A stretch of DNA of 64,000 bases from UBA1563 sp041671545 (GTDB lineage: Bacteria; Bacteroidota; Ignavibacteria; Ignavibacteriales; Ignavibacteriaceae), in assembly GCA_041671545.1 (NCBI GenBank), contig JBAZBI010000008.1, positions 1 through 64,000 of the forward strand. The letters run 5' to 3'. The translations under genes were made by a program, and so were the position numbers. The notes below the pieces were generated by a model. The model ran no database searches. It saw nothing but the letters and a program-made list of their open reading frames with translations, and was not told the origin of the DNA. Shown here one piece after another: positions 52,439 to 62,676 of the stretch (the stretch's first letter is position 1; the number at the start of each line of letters is the position of its first letter).

Positions 52439-53287
52439 ATGGTTAAGCAAGTATCAGTTATTGGTGGTGGAACAATGGGAAATGGAATTGTAACTGTTTT
52501 CGCTCTCAATAGCTACGCTGTAAATCTCGTTGAACTGGATCAACAAAAGATTGATTCAGCATTATCAGCTATTTCGAGCAATCTTAATAGAATGACGAAA
52601 AAAGGAACCATTACGGAAATTCAAAGTAAAGAAGCCTTAAGTAATATTGCACCTATAATCGGGATTAAAAATACACCTGCGACTACTGATTTAGTGATTG
52701 AAGCAATTTACGAAAACAGATCAGCGAAAATTGAAATATTTAAGCAATTGCAACAAATCATTAATCATGATTGCATCTTTGCCTCCAATACTTCATCGAT
52801 TTCTATTACTGAACTGGCGAACGTCTGCAGACCTGAAAAATTTATCGGAATGCATTTTATGAATCCTGTGCCAATTATGAAGTTGGTTGAAATTATACGC
52901 GGTTATTCAACCACAGATGAGACATTCAAAACCGTTTATGATTTATCGGTGGCGATAGGAAAAACACCATGCGAAGTAAATGATTACCCGGGATTTATTT
53001 CAAACAGAATTTTAATGCCGATGATTAATGAGTCGATTTTTGCTTTGATGGAAGGAGTTGCAAAGGTTGAGGAAATAGACACAATTATGAAATTGGGAAT
53101 GAATCATCCAATGGGACCTCTGACATTAGCAGATTTTATTGGTTTGGATGTATGTTTGGCAATAATGGAAGTACTGTACACCGGTTATAACGATTCAAAA
53201 TATCGTCCATGTCCGTTATTAAAGAAAATGGTTGCTGCCGGCAAATTAGGAAGAAAAAGTGGTGAAGGTTTCTATAAGTATAATTAG
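52439..53287 (+). CDS. 3-hydroxyacyl-CoA (3-hydroxybutyryl-CoA) dehydrogenase
   Basis: The 282-residue enzyme oxidises 3-hydroxyacyl-CoA with NAD. The Rossmann motif is VIGGGTMGNGIVTVFA (about residues 6-21), followed by ASNTSSISITELA, the HFMNPVPIMKLVEIIRG segment with the catalytic histidine, and a C-terminal dimerisation domain (NHPMGPLTLADFIGLDV). It is a stand-alone (Hbd/PaaH-like) form, in fatty-acid or butyrate-type metabolism. It converges with the kinase gene at 53375. Confidence 0.92.
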   Translation: MVKQVSVIGGGTMGNGIVTVFALNSYAVNLVELDQQKIDSALSAISSNLNRMTKKGTITEIQSKEALSNIAPIIGIKNTPATTDLVIEAIYENRSAKIEIFKQLQQIINHDCIFASNTSSISITELANVCRPEKFIGMHFMNPVPIMKLVEIIRGYSTTDETFKTVYDLSVAIGKTPCEVNDYPGFISNRILMPMINESIFALMEGVAKVEEIDTIMKLGMNHPMGPLTLADFIGLDVCLAIMEVLYTGYNDSKYRPCPLLKKMVAAGKLGRKSGEGFYKYN

Positions 53288-53374
53288 GTTTAAAAGTCAG
53301 AATACTTGAAATTGGGTGAAGTGATAATACTTTGTGCATGATAATGTATATTATGTAAACTATTATTTCTGTAC

Positions 53375-54304
53375 TTAAAACACTACAACTTTTTGTTTCT
53401 TCTTTGCAAGTTGTATTCGTATGGTCTTTTTTCCTTCTGCAAGTTCAATTGCTTCCCCATCCACATGTAGGAAAACTTTTTCTGCGGTTGAATAAGTCAA
53501 ATCATTAAATCTATATGTAAAAACGTTTTTATCTTTTATATGAGTTCCGGTGATTGCTCTTGGCAAAACTCTCAACAAGGTCATTTTTGTTATATCTTTT
53601 GCCAGACAAAGATTAAGATATCCATCATCTATTCTAGCGCCAGGATTAAGTATAAATCCTCCACCAGCCGTTTCAGTATTTCCTACAGCAAAGAAGAAAA
53701 ATCTATCCTTAATGTTTAATTCATTTTGGGGAATTTCAAGTCTACTGATTGGAGCTTTATAGGTCATAAGACTTGCAAAAACTGAAGCTAAATAAAGTAG
53801 TAATCCTTTCAAATATTTAATTGATCTAATTTTGTAGGCTACTAGAGCATCAAATCCAATTCCTAAACTCGAAATAAATTTCCTATCTAAAATAACTTGA
53901 TTTTTACAAATAACAGTTAAGTGACCAATGTCACACATGGTCATTTTATCACTTAATAGGTATTTCTCAACTAAAAAATCCTTTTTTAGATTTCCAATAG
54001 CACGGGCAAAATCATTCCCGGAACCTATTGGTATTACACCCAATTCCATATGATGGTTGTTGTTGATACCATTAATAATTTCGTTCAATGATCCGTCCCC
54101 ACCAATTGAAAAGATTTTTAAAGCCGAATTCGAAATCGTATTTACAATTTCTGTAGCGTGCCCCGGATATTCGCTAATTTTTAAATTTTCTTTGGGAATA
54201 TCAAACTGATTGAGTAGTCTTTCCATTTGAGGAATTACCTTAGCTCCTCTTCCCTTTCCGGCAGCTGGATTTAAAATAAAATAAATATTGTTTCTATTTG
54301 ACAT
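53375..54304 (-). CDS. Diacylglycerol/lipid kinase family protein
   Basis: The 309-residue cytosolic kinase has the NPAAGKGRGAKV start, the catalytic-loop motif GGDGSLNEIINGI (about 70-82) and IPIGSGNDFARAIG (about 94-107), as in YegS and DagK. It phosphorylates diacylglycerol or a related lipid with ATP. It ends the minus-strand chain after ftsY, but with its own start spacing of 34 nt. Confidence 0.9.
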   Translation of the reverse strand: MSNRNNIYFILNPAAGKGRGAKVIPQMERLLNQFDIPKENLKISEYPGHATEIVNTISNSALKIFSIGGDGSLNEIINGINNNHHMELGVIPIGSGNDFARAIGNLKKDFLVEKYLLSDKMTMCDIGHLTVICKNQVILDRKFISSLGIGFDALVAYKIRSIKYLKGLLLYLASVFASLMTYKAPISRLEIPQNELNIKDRFFFFAVGNTETAGGGFILNPGARIDDGYLNLCLAKDITKMTLLRVLPRAITGTHIKDKNVFTYRFNDLTYSTAEKVFLHVDGEAIELAEGKKTIRIQLAKKKQKVVVF

Positions 54305-54338
54305 TTAGTTATTTATATAATAATTGATAGGATAATAA

Positions 54339-55283
54339 TTAATCAGTTTGAATTAATGTCTTTACGAATAATGTTTTGTCAAAATTTTGTAAGTCATCAA
54401 TCCCTTCACCAACCCCGATGTAAGGTATTTTCAGTTTTAATTCTTTTGCAATCCTGAATAAAATTCCCCCTTTTGCTGTTCCATCTAACTTTGTAATAAT
54501 AAGTCCTGTTAGTTTAACTGAGTTTGAAAAAGCTTTTGCTTGTTGAATGGCATTTTGTCCGGTGCTCCCATCGACGACTAAAAAGACATCATTTGGTGAG
54601 TAATCAAGCAACTTTGCCATAACTCGCTTTATTTTAGATAATTCTTCCATCAAATTGCTCTTTGTATGAAGTCTTCCTGCAGTATCAATTAATACAACAT
54701 CCGCTTTTTCATCAATCGCTTTTTTAATTGTTTCATAAACTACCGAAGAAGGATCGGAGCCACCGATTTTTTGTACAATACTAACATTTGCTCTTTTTGC
54801 CCATACTTCCAGTTGCTCATTAGCTGCAGCTCTAAAAGTATCTGCTGCTCCAATAATGACTTTTTTCCCTGCTTGTCGAAAATTGTGAGCCATTTTACCG
54901 ACTGTTGTTGTTTTACCGGCGCCATTCACACCTACAACAAGAATAACAAATGGTTTAAATTTATCGTAGTCCGGCTCATAATCCTCGTTTTCGATTGAAT
55001 TTTTTAAAACTGTAATTAATGAGTTTTGCAAAACTTTATAAATTGTTTCTTCGCTACGAACTGACTCATCAACTAAATTTTTCTTTACATCCTCAATAAT
55101 TTCAGAGGATAGTTCGACACCCATATCGGAAGTGATTAAAATTTCTTCTAATTCATGGAAAATGTCTTCATCCAATTTCACTTTTCCGGTTACTGCTTCT
55201 GTGATACGGTTGAAAATTGCTGATCTTGTTTTTGCTAATCCCGAAGTTAGTTTTGCAATATTAATATTTTTAAATAAGCCCAT
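54339..55283 (-). CDS. ftsY: Signal recognition particle receptor FtsY
   Basis: The 314-residue GTPase receives SRP-ribosome complexes at the membrane. G1 is GVNGAGKTTTVGKMA, followed by DTFRAAANEQL, DTAGRLHT and TKLDGTAKGG. It lacks the long acidic A domain of the E. coli protein, as is common. Its start overlaps the pgsA-like gene by 14 nt. Confidence 0.95.
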   Translation of the reverse strand: MGLFKNINIAKLTSGLAKTRSAIFNRITEAVTGKVKLDEDIFHELEEILITSDMGVELSSEIIEDVKKNLVDESVRSEETIYKVLQNSLITVLKNSIENEDYEPDYDKFKPFVILVVGVNGAGKTTTVGKMAHNFRQAGKKVIIGAADTFRAAANEQLEVWAKRANVSIVQKIGGSDPSSVVYETIKKAIDEKADVVLIDTAGRLHTKSNLMEELSKIKRVMAKLLDYSPNDVFLVVDGSTGQNAIQQAKAFSNSVKLTGLIITKLDGTAKGGILFRIAKELKLKIPYIGVGEGIDDLQNFDKTLFVKTLIQTD

Positions 55284-55839
55284 TTTTTCTCTTTTTGATG
55301 AATTCTACTGCTCTAATTGCATAAGCTATTAATGAAAGAAATGAAAGAATGATGATGACATAATAAACGAGCAAATAAGGATAACTTGATTTATCAATCG
55401 AGAAGCATATCATAAAAACAAAAAAAGCGAAAATCGTTACCGTAATTTTCCCTAAAAAATTGGAGGGCAGAATCTTGCCGAGATATTTTGATAAAAATAT
55501 TCCACCTAAAAAGATTATGACGTCCCTACCTATTAAGACGAAGAAAAGCAATGGACTAATTTCTCCGATCAAATACAACTTGTAAATTAACACTGCCGCA
55601 CAAACTTTATCCGCTAGCGGATCAATAATCTTTCCTAATTCAGTTACCTGGTTAAATTTTCTAGCAAAAAAACCATCGGCCCAATCGGTGAATACAACAA
55701 GCACTCCAACAAAAATAATCATTACTCTCGTGTTATAATCTTGAAAATCATTCAGCAAAAACCAGAATGGAATTGCCATTAGAAGTCTTAATAGACTTAG
55801 TCCATTAGAAATTGTAATATCACTTCTGTTTATTTTCAT
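55270..55839 (-). CDS. pgsA: CDP-alcohol phosphatidyltransferase, PgsA-like
   Basis: The 189-residue membrane enzyme has the complete family motif DWADGFFARKF...GKIIDPLADK (about residues 53-79), with all four aspartates, the A-R pair and both glycines. It probably makes phosphatidylglycerol phosphate from CDP-diacylglycerol and glycerol-3-phosphate. Several spans flank the motif. Its ATG overlaps the subtilase stop (ATGA). Confidence 0.88.
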   Translation of the reverse strand: MKINRSDITISNGLSLLRLLMAIPFWFLLNDFQDYNTRVMIIFVGVLVVFTDWADGFFARKFNQVTELGKIIDPLADKVCAAVLIYKLYLIGEISPLLFFVLIGRDVIIFLGGIFLSKYLGKILPSNFLGKITVTIFAFFVFMICFSIDKSSYPYLLVYYVIIILSFLSLIAYAIRAVEFIKKRKNGLI

Positions 55840-58800
55840 TTAATTATCGCTAACTTACCAACTTTTTGGTTGACTTCGTTTTTGTTATTATCTAATTGTT
55901 TAATCATATATAAATAAACACCGGTATTGACAAGATCGCCATTTATATCTCTAAAATCCCATGATAATCCTCCATTACCGTCTGTTTCAAATATATGATT
56001 AATTTTATTTCCCGACAATGAATAGATCAATATTTCTGCATATTGCGGGAGATTTGCAAAAGTAACCACGCCATTTGAGATTTTAGCAGGATTGGGATAC
56101 ACAAAAACATTTTCAAGATTTTCTGTCTTTGCTAACAAGATCACTTCACTTCCTGCCCCTGTTTCAATCGCTAAAGAACCTGTTGATTTATCAGAGAGAA
56201 CATTTTTACAAATTACTTTATATTCTTTTCCGATTGATCCTATACGATTTACAAAATCTATTCTAATACTTCTATCATCAATCAACGAGATGGAACTTAT
56301 TGGATTTACCGGCTCGACAAAATAATTATTACGATTTAAAACTGAATTAGTATCTACCGGTAAATTGAACTGAAGATTTATTTTATACGGTGTTATGATC
56401 GAATGAGCTGTTATATAAAATTTATCTTTTGCTGGAACTTCAATAAAATTAAAACTTATTGTATCAGTTACAATGGGTGAATTATAAAAATCATTTAAAT
56501 CTTTAACGACCAATTTATTTTCACCATTCGCCAATTCTTTTGAAAACGTTACCAGATAAGCATAACTTGAAGACGGCGATACTGAATGAGGAGAAACACT
56601 TCCGGTTGTAGTTAATAAACTAAATGCTTGTAAATTCTCAACAACTGTTTTAACTTTTTCGGAGAATTTGATCTCAATGGACAGTGAAGATACTGCTTTA
56701 ACTTCAATTACTATTGCAGCTTTATGATGATAAACTTCGACTACTGCCGAATAATTTTGTGGAGACAAAGTATTGTTTTTTACCGCATAATAATATTTCG
56801 TATTAAGATTTACCGTTGTATCAACAAAATGATTCGAGTTAGTGGAACCGATTTTGACGAATGAGTAAATATCAGGCGTATTTCCTCTGTAGATGTTACA
56901 ATTGTTATTCCCATTCCATTTTAAATAGATTGAAGAAGAATCTAAGCTGTAACCAGTGATATCCGTAGGAATATTTTGGTTTGAAAAAGAAGATGTAAGA
57001 AATTTTATTTTGTCCGACTTAGGAAAGGCGATATCTACATTTGATGTGTTTGACAGATATCCGGTAAAAATTGAATTACTATTTGTTGTTTCATCAAAAT
57101 AAATAAAATCAGTTGATAAGTTCACACCATTATTTGAAAGGATATAACTATAAGGGAAAGTGAAAAGGACTAATTTGTCTTTGCCTTCAATATTGACAAA
57201 TTTTAACGAACTTTGTTTTTTCTGAAATGATGAACCGAACTCTTCCGCCGGATCAACAAAAGCATTTGAGAATATTAAATTTAGCTTGGGAGAACTAGCT
57301 ACTGAATTATCTAATTTGAAAATCTCCAAAATGTTAAAACTAGCAATATCGATTTCAGAAATTGAATGAACCAGAATTGCTATTTCTTTGGCTCCATCGT
57401 TATCAAAATCTCCCACAGCTATTTGATTAGATGAACTTTCAAATCCTGTAGAAACTGAAAGATATGGGACAAATTTATTGTTCGAGTTCAACTCATAACT
57501 AAAGACATCCCCTTCCCTATCAAGGAACCAGAGTTCAGTTTTCCCATTTTTGTTCAAATCGGTAATAACACAATGAGGGAAATTAATTTCGTTTGCATAC
57601 ATGAGTGAAGGTGAAATATTATTTAATGTTTGCAACAAAGTTAAACTCAAATCGCTATTTACTTTATAAATCGAAATAGTGGAATCGGTTGTTAACGCTC
57701 CAATTTCATACACGGAATCACCATCGACATCCTGCGCAAATATTGGCCAGAACATAGATTTATCAAATAATTGTTTACCATCAAACTTAGTTGAATTCCT
57801 TTCTCTCTGTTCCATTATAAATCCATTGCGGGACCATAATGCCAACACATCTAATTTCCCATTCTGATTAAAATCTCCAACCACCTTCGGAATTCTTTCG
57901 CTTAAAGTATCATTAAGAATTTTAGTAAACCCATCATTTTCAAATTTATAGAGAAATGTATGCATCGGGTCTTCATTTTCTCTTAAAAAAAGATAATTCG
58001 CATTTGTTGTATCGAGTTTAAACGAAGATTCAAAAAGCGAACCCGATGGAAGCGAATACGATCTTTCTTCAAATCCTTGGATGTGAAAATAATCATTGGA
58101 TTTTATCACATAGGGATTTCCATTGTCCATTAGTTTTACTGAATTTCCAAGTTGGTTTTCAATTTCAAAATAAATTTGATAATCAGTATTCGGTTCAACA
58201 ATTCCTTTGGGAATAAATCCATAGTGGAGCTGCTTAACGAAAAGATTATTTGTAGCAAATCCATCTAAAGAGACATATCTATAACTATCATTTGAATTTG
58301 ACTCTCGATAATACATTTTTGCAATGGCAGGAGCGCTTGAATAGAGAGCCGCTACAAATGTTGGTTTATCTCCGTAGTACGCGGGAAAAATTGATATCAA
58401 CTCTCCTTGAGGAAGTTTAGTGACTCTACGAAAATTAATTCTTTCTTCTTTCGTCAATCCGTTAGTTTGATGCAACACGATGCGTAAAGTAAATACGGTA
58501 TCTTTTTCGAAATGTAGATCAATACTTCCAACTCTTTGGTTATATATCTGATTTTTTTGAGTGGATAAGAGTGTTTTCCATGAATCGGGATTTAACCCAA
58601 CACCAAAAAATATTTCGAAGTTATCAAAGAAAGGTGAAAGAACTGTAGCTGAAATATTTATTGAATCGTTGGCAGTTGAAAAGTCCTGTTGCGGATAATC
58701 AAATTTTACGATTGAGGGAGCTAAAGTTTTTACGGCTTTAAAAACATTTAATCTTCCGGCGCCGCTCTTAATATCCCATCCGGCGGAATTGATATCAGCA

Positions 58801-60056
58801 CAAGTTGATTTGAGAATTTGTTTTATTTCTTCATTTGAAAAAGTTTTTTGCGAAAGGATCAATCCCGCCGCTGCGGAAACAAATGGCGCAGCGGCTGATG
58901 TTCCATTAAAAGAAGCATAACTACCTTTTCGCGCTGTAGTTAAAATATCCGTTCCGGGCGCAACCAAATCTAATGTAGAACCGTAATTTGAAGATGAAGA
59001 AACGTAATCTTCATTGGTCGAATTCCCCACTGAAATAACTTCATCATAACTTGAAGGATAATGAAGAGCAGTTGAATTATCGTTTCCTGAACTTGCGATC
59101 ATTACAACATTTTGGGAATAAGCATAACGAATTACATCTTGCAAAACATAAGAATATGAAACATCTCCAAAACTCATGTTAATAACTTTAACACCATTTG
59201 CGATAGCATATAAAATTGCAGCCGCAACATCATCTTCTTCCCCAAATCCATCCGGATCGAACGCTCGTAAATTCATTACATTTACTTTCGGCGCAACTCC
59301 GGCAATTCCTTTTTCATTATTTGTTGAAGCCGCAATTATACCGCATACAGCAGTTCCGTGAGAAAAAGTATTTTCATCCATCGGATAATTATCCCAATTT
59401 AGATAATCTCCACCGGTGGAATCAAAGGGAAAACCTGTTCGGTCTGTAAAATCCCATCCCTGATAATCATCAATGAAACCATTTCCATCATCATCAATTC
59501 CGTTTGATTTTTTATCATTTCCAAATGCGTCAAAGCCTGTTTCCACTTTGTTGATATAAATATTATCGATTAGATCAGGATGGTAAAAATCAATTCCGGT
59601 ATCAATTACACCGATTACAATTGAATCTGATCCTTCAGTGATATTCCATGCATTGAAAGCATCTATTTTTGACAACGCCCATTGTTGGCTAATCAAACTA
59701 TCGTTTGGAACGGAGTCAATTTTGTAGATAACTTGTTTTTGAATGTATTCAACGTTTGGATATTTTTTTTTGAATGATGTCCAAAAATCACTATTTGTAT
59801 TTGATGGGAATGAGAACTTGATTATGTTTTTCAGCGATGAGATTTTGCTTCCCTTCCCCTTGGCAAACTCACCGACCGAAACTTCTTTTACTGGAAGACT
59901 TTTATTGGACTGAGTGGTTATATATGTTTGTTGAACAGAAAGTTTAAGTGAAAGTAGATCAGGAGTTTCAGAAAATTTCACAAAGTAAACTTCCTGTGCA
60001 AAGATTTTTAATGTTGATAGAACAATGATGAAAAATAATAAGTTAATTATTCTCAT
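55836..60056 (-). CDS. Large exported S8 subtilase with type IX sorting domain
   Basis: I start it at the ATG 60054-60056 (MRIINLLFFIIVLSTL), giving about 1406 residues. A signal peptide is followed by a prodomain-like region, then the S8 domain: catalytic Asp in VIGVIDTGIDFYHPDL, His in FSHGTAVCGIIAAS, Ser in FNGTSAAAPFVSAAAG. The middle has FG-GAP-like repeats with DFNQNGKLDV and VGDFDNDGAKEI. The C-terminus has a type IX sorting domain (VYPNPAKISNG). It would be a surface or secreted protease. It sits in an overlapping chain with purF and pgsA, unusual for a secreted hydrolase. Confidence 0.88.
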   Translation of the reverse strand: MRIINLLFFIIVLSTLKIFAQEVYFVKFSETPDLLSLKLSVQQTYITTQSNKSLPVKEVSVGEFAKGKGSKISSLKNIIKFSFPSNTNSDFWTSFKKKYPNVEYIQKQVIYKIDSVPNDSLISQQWALSKIDAFNAWNITEGSDSIVIGVIDTGIDFYHPDLIDNIYINKVETGFDAFGNDKKSNGIDDDGNGFIDDYQGWDFTDRTGFPFDSTGGDYLNWDNYPMDENTFSHGTAVCGIIAASTNNEKGIAGVAPKVNVMNLRAFDPDGFGEEDDVAAAILYAIANGVKVINMSFGDVSYSYVLQDVIRYAYSQNVVMIASSGNDNSTALHYPSSYDEVISVGNSTNEDYVSSSSNYGSTLDLVAPGTDILTTARKGSYASFNGTSAAAPFVSAAAGLILSQKTFSNEEIKQILKSTCADINSAGWDIKSGAGRLNVFKAVKTLAPSIVKFDYPQQDFSTANDSINISATVLSPFFDNFEIFFGVGLNPDSWKTLLSTQKNQIYNQRVGSIDLHFEKDTVFTLRIVLHQTNGLTKEERINFRRVTKLPQGELISIFPAYYGDKPTFVAALYSSAPAIAKMYYRESNSNDSYRYVSLDGFATNNLFVKQLHYGFIPKGIVEPNTDYQIYFEIENQLGNSVKLMDNGNPYVIKSNDYFHIQGFEERSYSLPSGSLFESSFKLDTTNANYLFLRENEDPMHTFLYKFENDGFTKILNDTLSERIPKVVGDFNQNGKLDVLALWSRNGFIMEQRERNSTKFDGKQLFDKSMFWPIFAQDVDGDSVYEIGALTTDSTISIYKVNSDLSLTLLQTLNNISPSLMYANEINFPHCVITDLNKNGKTELWFLDREGDVFSYELNSNNKFVPYLSVSTGFESSSNQIAVGDFDNDGAKEIAILVHSISEIDIASFNILEIFKLDNSVASSPKLNLIFSNAFVDPAEEFGSSFQKKQSSLKFVNIEGKDKLVLFTFPYSYILSNNGVNLSTDFIYFDETTNSNSIFTGYLSNTSNVDIAFPKSDKIKFLTSSFSNQNIPTDITGYSLDSSSIYLKWNGNNNCNIYRGNTPDIYSFVKIGSTNSNHFVDTTVNLNTKYYYAVKNNTLSPQNYSAVVEVYHHKAAIVIEVKAVSSLSIEIKFSEKVKTVVENLQAFSLLTTTGSVSPHSVSPSSSYAYLVTFSKELANGENKLVVKDLNDFYNSPIVTDTISFNFIEVPAKDKFYITAHSIITPYKINLQFNLPVDTNSVLNRNNYFVEPVNPISSISLIDDRSIRIDFVNRIGSIGKEYKVICKNVLSDKSTGSLAIETGAGSEVILLAKTENLENVFVYPNPAKISNGVVTFANLPQYAEILIYSLSGNKINHIFETDGNGGLSWDFRDINGDLVNTGVYLYMIKQLDNNKNEVNQKVGKLAIIK

Positions 60057-61515
60057 AAATTTCTTTTTTGAATGAAGTATCAACTACCGTTGGATAACTG
60101 CCGGAGAAGCAAGCCGTACAAAAATTACTTTTATCATCTTCATAAACAGCTTCTAAAAGTTCTTCGATCGACATATACTCCACACTATCGACTCCTAAAT
60201 ATTCTCTGATCTTCTCAATATCTTTTTTCATTCTAAAAGCGATAAGCTCCTCAGAGGAAGGAAAATCCATTCCATAAAAACATGGGAAAAGAATTTGTGG
60301 TGAGGAAATCCGTAAATGAATTTCTTTCGGTTTGGCTTCTCTAATTAAGTTAACAAGTTGTTTTGATGTTGTTCCGCGCACGATTGAATCATCAACCAAT
60401 ACAACAGTTTTTCCTTCAAGGACACCTTTAACCACATTGAATTTTATTCGAACTCCAATTTCTCGCTTTTGTTGATGAGGTTGAATAAATGTTCTTCCGA
60501 TGTAGTGACTCCGGATGAGTCCAATTTCTAACTTTGACTTAATCCCCATTTTTTCTAATTCATTTTGATAGCCGATCGCAGCAGTATTGGAGCTATCGGG
60601 AACACTTATCACAATTACTTTTTCACCATCTTTATCTACTACCGGATGGTTCTTCGCAAGAATCTTACTTAATCTTCTGCGTACTTTGTCAACACTGTGT
60701 CCAAATATTTTTGAATCCGGTCTTGAAAAATAAATGTATTCAAAAATGCAATGTTTTTTTTGTTCGACTTTTAAATCCAAGAAATAAGATTTAATCACTC
60801 CGGTTTTGTTTGCTTCATCATCTATAACAATAACTTCACCTGGTTGAATATCTCTAATATATTCAGCCGAATTTATATCGAATGCACAAGTTTCTGAAGC
60901 AACAATAAAACAACCATCTTTTTTCCCTAATGCTAAAGGCCTAAATCCATACGGGTCGCGTGCAGCTATCAATGCATTATCAGTAAGAATTGTTAAGCAA
61001 AAAGCTCCTTCAATTTTATTTAGCGAATCAACGATTTGATCTACTTGCTTTGTCAACCTACTTCGAGCAATGAGGTGAAGAATAACTTCCGTATCGCTCG
61101 TAGTTTGAAAAATAGCTCCTTCATGAATCAAACTATTTCGAATTTGTTGTGCATTTGTGAGATTTCCATTATGCGCTACCGCGAGGTTTCCATCTCTATA
61201 GTTTACCACAAAAGGTTGAATATTTTTTCTGGAACCGGAAGCTCCTGTTGTGGAATAACGATTATGACCAATTGCAGCCGTTCCGGCAAGTATGTTTGTC
61301 CAAAGATTGTCATCAGAATAAACTTCTGAAACCAAACCTTCACCTTTCACTATATCAAATACAATTTTATTCTTTTCGTTCACTTTTCTAACAAGAATTC
61401 CTGTTGCCTCTTGCCCACGATGTTGAAGAGAATGTAATCCATAATAGGTAATTAAAGAAGCGTTTTCATTTCCCCAAACACCAAATATTCCGCAAAAACT
61501 TTTAGGTTTATCCAT
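60043..61515 (-). CDS. purF: Amidophosphoribosyltransferase
   Basis: The 490-residue enzyme makes phosphoribosylamine, the first step of purine synthesis. The nucleophile cysteine follows a short leader (MDKPKSFCGIFGVWGN, C8). The glutaminase domain has HNRYSTTG and AVAHNGNLTN. The PRPP-binding loop is VVLVDDSIVRGTTSKQLV (about 369-386). A C-terminal DFPSSEELIAF and cysteines (FCTACFSGSYPT) suggest the [4Fe-4S] form of PurF. The end overlaps the subtilase gene by 14 nt. Confidence 0.95.
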   Translation of the reverse strand: MDKPKSFCGIFGVWGNENASLITYYGLHSLQHRGQEATGILVRKVNEKNKIVFDIVKGEGLVSEVYSDDNLWTNILAGTAAIGHNRYSTTGASGSRKNIQPFVVNYRDGNLAVAHNGNLTNAQQIRNSLIHEGAIFQTTSDTEVILHLIARSRLTKQVDQIVDSLNKIEGAFCLTILTDNALIAARDPYGFRPLALGKKDGCFIVASETCAFDINSAEYIRDIQPGEVIVIDDEANKTGVIKSYFLDLKVEQKKHCIFEYIYFSRPDSKIFGHSVDKVRRRLSKILAKNHPVVDKDGEKVIVISVPDSSNTAAIGYQNELEKMGIKSKLEIGLIRSHYIGRTFIQPHQQKREIGVRIKFNVVKGVLEGKTVVLVDDSIVRGTTSKQLVNLIREAKPKEIHLRISSPQILFPCFYGMDFPSSEELIAFRMKKDIEKIREYLGVDSVEYMSIEELLEAVYEDDKSNFCTACFSGSYPTVVDTSFKKEIYENN

Positions 61516-61581
61516 TTAGTTCCAATAACAAATAGAAGTTTAACAAATAATTAAAATTATGAAATGTAAAATAATAGGTTC

Positions 61582-61616
61582 TAAAAATAAAAAGGTACAA
61601 AAAACTTTGTACCTTT
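61582..61616 (-). terminator. Rho-independent terminator of tRNA-Pro
   Basis: On the minus strand an 11-bp perfect stem (AAAGGTACAAA with its complement, 61591-61616) is followed by TTATTTTTA. It lies 5 nt past the tRNA 3' end. Confidence 0.85.
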
Positions 61617-61620
61617 AAAG

Positions 61621-61694
<74 letters not shown>

Positions 61695-62099
61695 TTATAA
61701 AAGTTGAATAATTCTTTCTAATGAATTTTTAATTTCTATCAATTCCGCAACCGGAATTTCTCTCAATTCATTAGGATTGACTTTAACCGGAGTTGATTCT
61801 GTAACTTTCTTAGATTCTTGAATCACTTTTACTGAATGAACTTCTTTTTCATTTCCCGCAGAAGTAAGAATGTTTTTAGCTCCCTCAATTGTATAGCGCT
61901 TTTCTCTCAGTAAAGATTTAATCTGAAGAATTAACTGAATATCTTTATTCGTGAAAACACGGTTTCCGGCACGATTCTTTTGAGGTTTTAGCTGTTCAAA
62001 CTCAGTTTCCCAATAACGAAGCACATATTGTTCTACCTCAGTAATTTTACTCACTTCACTTATTGAATAATAAAGCTTCTTTAGGTTAAAATCTTTCAT
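61695..62099 (-). CDS. MerR family transcriptional regulator
   Basis: About 134 residues. The winged-helix start is LYYSISEVSKITEVEQYVLRYWETEFEQLKPQKNRAGNRVFT, the DNA-binding MerR domain (about 9-75). A helical dimerisation segment follows, with no cysteine-rich metal site. It resembles the short MerR proteins of unknown ligand found in Chlorobi and Bacteroidota. The ATG at 62099 is chosen; two earlier ATG/GTG codons add three residues at most. It ends one base before the tRNA. Confidence 0.82.
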   Translation of the reverse strand: MKDFNLKKLYYSISEVSKITEVEQYVLRYWETEFEQLKPQKNRAGNRVFTNKDIQLILQIKSLLREKRYTIEGAKNILTSAGNEKEVHSVKVIQESKKVTESTPVKVNPNELREIPVAELIEIKNSLERIIQLL

Positions 62100-62241
62100 A
62101 AGCATCACTTAAAGTTTGTACTAAAAATAAATAATAAGCACTTAAATACCAATACATTATTCATAAATTATTAAAATACTTTAAGCTACCCTTTTTTTTT
62201 GACTGAATCAATAAATTAAGAACTTATCCGAATAAATTAAA

Positions 62242-62676
62242 TCAAACGGATCTTTCCAATATTTGCTGAATTGTAAAAACCGCAGATAAATAACCAATCT
62301 CTTTGAAACCGGAGATGTAACCATTTACAGCCTTTGCTGTTATCATAGTTTGTCTAAAATCTTCTCTCTGCGCTAAATGCGATAAATGGACTTCAACTTT
62401 TGGTAATTTGCATTCAGCCAAAGCATCATGAATTGCAACTGAAGTATGAGAATATCCTCCCGGGTTGATGATTAGACCATCAAATCCCGGTTCAGTATTT
62501 TGAATTTTTGAAACTAATTCGCCCTCATGGTTGGATTGAAAAAATTCAAATGTGACTTCTGGAAAACTCGTAGTTAGTATGTTTTCAATATTTTCTAAGT
62601 TCAAGTTCCCATATTTCTGTGGATCACGTTTACCCAAAAGATTGAGATTAGGTCCATTAATTACAATTATTTTCAT
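62242..62676 (-). CDS. aroQ: 3-dehydroquinate dehydratase, type II
   Basis: The 144-residue enzyme catalyses the third step of the shikimate pathway. The signature is VINGPNLNLLGKRDPQKYG (about residues 4-22), with the catalytic tyrosine in KYG, the asparagine in INPGGYSHTSVA and the histidine in VEVHLSHLAQRE. It forms a dodecamer in other species. Its start overlaps the upstream gene by 4 nt. Confidence 0.95.
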   Translation of the reverse strand: MKIIVINGPNLNLLGKRDPQKYGNLNLENIENILTTSFPEVTFEFFQSNHEGELVSKIQNTEPGFDGLIINPGGYSHTSVAIHDALAECKLPKVEVHLSHLAQREDFRQTMITAKAVNGYISGFKEIGYLSAVFTIQQILERSV

